The notes beneath the pieces are model-generated. The model made no database searches. It was not told the origin of the DNA and saw nothing but the letters and a program-made list of their open reading frames with translations. A program made the translations under genes and the position numbers. Shown piece by piece: positions 62,442-64,000 of a stretch of DNA of 64,000 bases; within the stretch, counting starts at the first letter, position 1; the number at the start of each line of letters is the position of its first letter. Origin of the DNA: Candidatus Bathyarchaeota archaeon (GTDB lineage Archaea; Thermoproteota; Bathyarchaeia; Bathyarchaeales; Bathycorpusculaceae); NCBI GenBank assembly GCA_026414485.1, contig JAOAIX010000002.1, positions 112,268-176,267 of the forward strand, written 5' to 3'.

Positions 62442-63728
62442 GTGAAAGTTTTTCTGCGCAACTTTGGATGTAGCTCTAACTTGGCGGACGGCGAAGTCTT
62501 AGCAGGTTGCTTAGCATCTGCAGGCTTTACGCTTGTAAACTCCGAGAATGATGCAGAAGTTGTGATCTACAATAGTTGTGCAGTTAAGGGTCCGACAGAA
62601 AACCGCATTATTGACGCGTTAAAACGGGTTCCGAAGGAACGAAAACTTGTAGTTACAGGCTGTTTACCCCTGATCAGTTTTGAAAGGCTCTTACAAGAAG
62701 TTCATTTTGACGGTGTTGCGGGACCGGCTATAGGTAAAGGCATTGTAGAAGTTGTAACGCGTGTTGCAAAGGGTGAAAAAGTAGTAGCTCTAGAGAATGC
62801 CTTAACCACTCAACCTCCGTTAGATTTACCGCGAATTCAAACAAATCCCGTGGTTAGCGTAATTCCTGTGAATTACGGTTGCTTGGGTTCTTGTGCTTAC
62901 TGCTGCGTTATTCATGCAAGAGGCCGTTTACGAAGTTACCCAATAAAGGATATTGCAGAAAGGGTAAAAACGGATTTAGCTTTGGGAAGCAAAGAGTTCT
63001 GGATTACCAGCCAGGACACGGCTTGCTACGGCAGAGATATAGGCACGAACCTTGCAGAGCTTCTAAACACATTAAGCCACCTGGAAGGAGATTTCAGAAT
63101 TCGAGTAGGAATGATGACGCCTAATATTGTTGCACCAATTTTGCCTCAGGTTATTGAGGCGTTTGGAAGCAAAAAAGTTTACAAGTTTGTGCATTTGCCT
63201 GTGCAATCTGGCGACGATGCTGTTCTCAAAAAGATGCGTCGATTTTACACAGCAAAAGAGTTCAAAGATATTGTTGCACAGTTTAAGAAGGCATTTCCGC
63301 AGATAACATTAAGTACGGATGTCATTTGTGGGTTTCCAAGCGAAAATACTGACGCATTTGAGAAAACTCTGAAGCTTCTGGAGGAAGTGAAACCTGACGT
63401 TGTGAACGTCTCCAAGTTTTTTGCTAGACCTAAAACAGCCGCGCTAAAAATGAAGGAGGAGTTTGTTGAACGTAGTGAAATTAAACGGCGAAGTGTTACT
63501 GTGACACAACTCGCTAAAAAAATCGCGTTAGAGAAAAATCAACAATGGCTCGGTTGGAAAGGCGAAATTCTTGTGAATGAGAAAGGAAAAGTGCCAGCTT
63601 CATGGATTGGCCGAAACTTTGCCTACAAACCGATAACGGTTGTTTCAGAAAAAGAGTTGTTGGGCAAGACTGTGCAAGTGAAAATTGTAAAGGCGTTGTC
63701 AACGCATCTTTCAGCAATAATCATCTAA
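62442..63728 (+). CDS. Threonylcarbamoyladenosine tRNA methylthiotransferase (CDKAL1/MtaB-type)
   Basis: Radical SAM enzyme that adds a methylthio group to t6A37 of tRNAs, using two [4Fe-4S] clusters. About 428 residues. The N-terminal UPF0004 domain has Cys residues in RNFGCSSN, IYNSCAVKG and VTGCLPL. The radical SAM motif is GCLGSCAYC (CxxxCxxC). FVHLPVQSGDDAVLKKMRR and DVICGFPSE are family markers, and a TRAM-like C-terminal domain ends the protein. GTG 62442 is preferred: homology starts there and GGAG lies about ten bases upstream. A longer reading from TTG 62340 adds 34 unrelated residues. Confidence 0.93.
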   Translation: MKVFLRNFGCSSNLADGEVLAGCLASAGFTLVNSENDAEVVIYNSCAVKGPTENRIIDALKRVPKERKLVVTGCLPLISFERLLQEVHFDGVAGPAIGKGIVEVVTRVAKGEKVVALENALTTQPPLDLPRIQTNPVVSVIPVNYGCLGSCAYCCVIHARGRLRSYPIKDIAERVKTDLALGSKEFWITSQDTACYGRDIGTNLAELLNTLSHLEGDFRIRVGMMTPNIVAPILPQVIEAFGSKKVYKFVHLPVQSGDDAVLKKMRRFYTAKEFKDIVAQFKKAFPQITLSTDVICGFPSENTDAFEKTLKLLEEVKPDVVNVSKFFARPKTAALKMKEEFVERSEIKRRSVTVTQLAKKIALEKNQQWLGWKGEILVNEKGKVPASWIGRNFAYKPITVVSEKELLGKTVQVKIVKALSTHLSAIII

Positions 63729-63800
63729 AAGCGTCTTTTTTCTGGTAATCACTCAAGTCAGTTGAAGGCATAGTTTCACAAATCAAAAAAGAAAAGAAGA

Positions 63801-64000
63801 TCATCCTTTAGTGTTGGCATATTTTATCAGGGAGAAAATTTCGTATTTGTCACCAAGGGTTTTTCTACCTGCAAGATACTCCAGCTCAATTAAAAAGCCC
63901 AAACCCACAATTTTTCCACCAAGCTTCTCAACGAGGTCTATATTAGCTTTGACAGTACCACCTGTAGCGAGCAAATCGTCGATAATCAAAACTTTTTGAC
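63801..64000 (-). CDS. apt: Adenine phosphoribosyltransferase, C-terminal part (runs off window)
   Basis: The frame is open to the window edge. The visible 66 residues carry the PRPP-binding motif [20 protein letters not shown] and [16 protein letters not shown], diagnostic of adenine phosphoribosyltransferase, which salvages adenine to AMP. The 5' part lies beyond base 64000. The visible ATT/TTG starts are internal artefacts. It is convergent with the methylthiotransferase gene. Confidence 0.92.
   Translation of the reverse strand, partial: QKVLIIDDLLATGGTVKANIDLVEKLGGKIVGLGFLIELEYLAGRKTLGDKYEIFSLIKYANTKG

Noticed and set aside
1..64000. CRISPR arrays, insertion sequences, integrases, prophage genes
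   Set aside because: No regularly spaced repeats, transposase or integrase motifs or att-like duplications next to the tRNA genes were seen.

Overview
The window is archaeal and most likely comes from a Bathyarchaeia-like (TACK) genome; base composition is moderately AT-rich by eye. The archaeal markers are an archaeal DnaG-type primase, TBP, RadA, archaeal-type AlaRS and TyrRS, TiaS, an AK6/Fap7-type kinase, a type-A archaeal RNase P RNA, RqcH/NEMF, a DUF996 membrane protein and a five-gene methanofuran biosynthesis operon. The phylum assignment is inference from gene content.

Layout. 1-7.2 kb: the 3' part of a PAS/GAF sensor kinase, the RNase P RNA gene on the minus strand (missed by ORF calling), an AK6-like kinase, rubrerythrin, an aKMT-like methyltransferase and a secreted Vps62-like membrane protein. 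7.2-13.3 kb: tRNA-Ala(GGC), the grpE-dnaK-dnaJ chaperone operon, and a PadR regulator with its DUF996 membrane partner. 13.4-20 kb: a Bud32-like kinase paired with an RNase J-like nuclease, TrmI, and a large cell-surface PQQ-type beta-propeller. 20-22.5 kb: a nuclease-fold protein, a DUF1922 zinc ribbon, a small surface protein and a Pelota-like protein without domain 1.

22.5-30.5 kb: the methanofuran region. It holds a HisA-related barrel (COG1411-like) facing the operon mfnB-mfnA-mfnD-mfnF-mfnE, then a frameshifted DUF362 gene and aspartate kinase. With the remaining aminotransferase (MfnC) elsewhere, this would make the methanofuran core, implying a C1 (Wood-Ljungdahl or methanogenic-type) pathway.

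30.6-42.8 kb: DnaG, an intergenic region with an SD-sequestering hairpin and a tiny upstream ORF, a nuclease-like protein, a GIY-YIG protein, a 58-residue small protein, a winged-helix protein, two-subunit fumarase, RadA with a downstream partner, RqcH, a transglutaminase-like surface protein, an MBL-fold hydrolase and PyrE. 42.8-47.6 kb: TBP, signal peptidase, a Cren7-like small zinc protein (missed by ORF calling), a Na+/Ca2+ exchanger, an MscS channel and a decayed stretch. 47.6-56.6 kb: Lhr helicase, AlaRS, TiaS, a small Toprim protein and TyrRS, all on the minus strand. 56.9-64 kb: a second PAS/GAF kinase with a receiver domain, tRNA-Leu(CAG), a helical protein, another surface protein, a ribbon-helix-helix regulator (missed by ORF calling) with a partner, an MtaB/CDKAL1-type methylthiotransferase and the start of apt.

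No CRISPR array, insertion sequence or prophage was recognised. The most noteworthy points are two conserved genes (trmI, dnaG) with no canonical start codon where homology says they should begin, the broken DUF362 gene inside the methanofuran locus, the domain-1-less Pelota-like protein, and several small elements in promoters and leaders that look like operators or translational switches.
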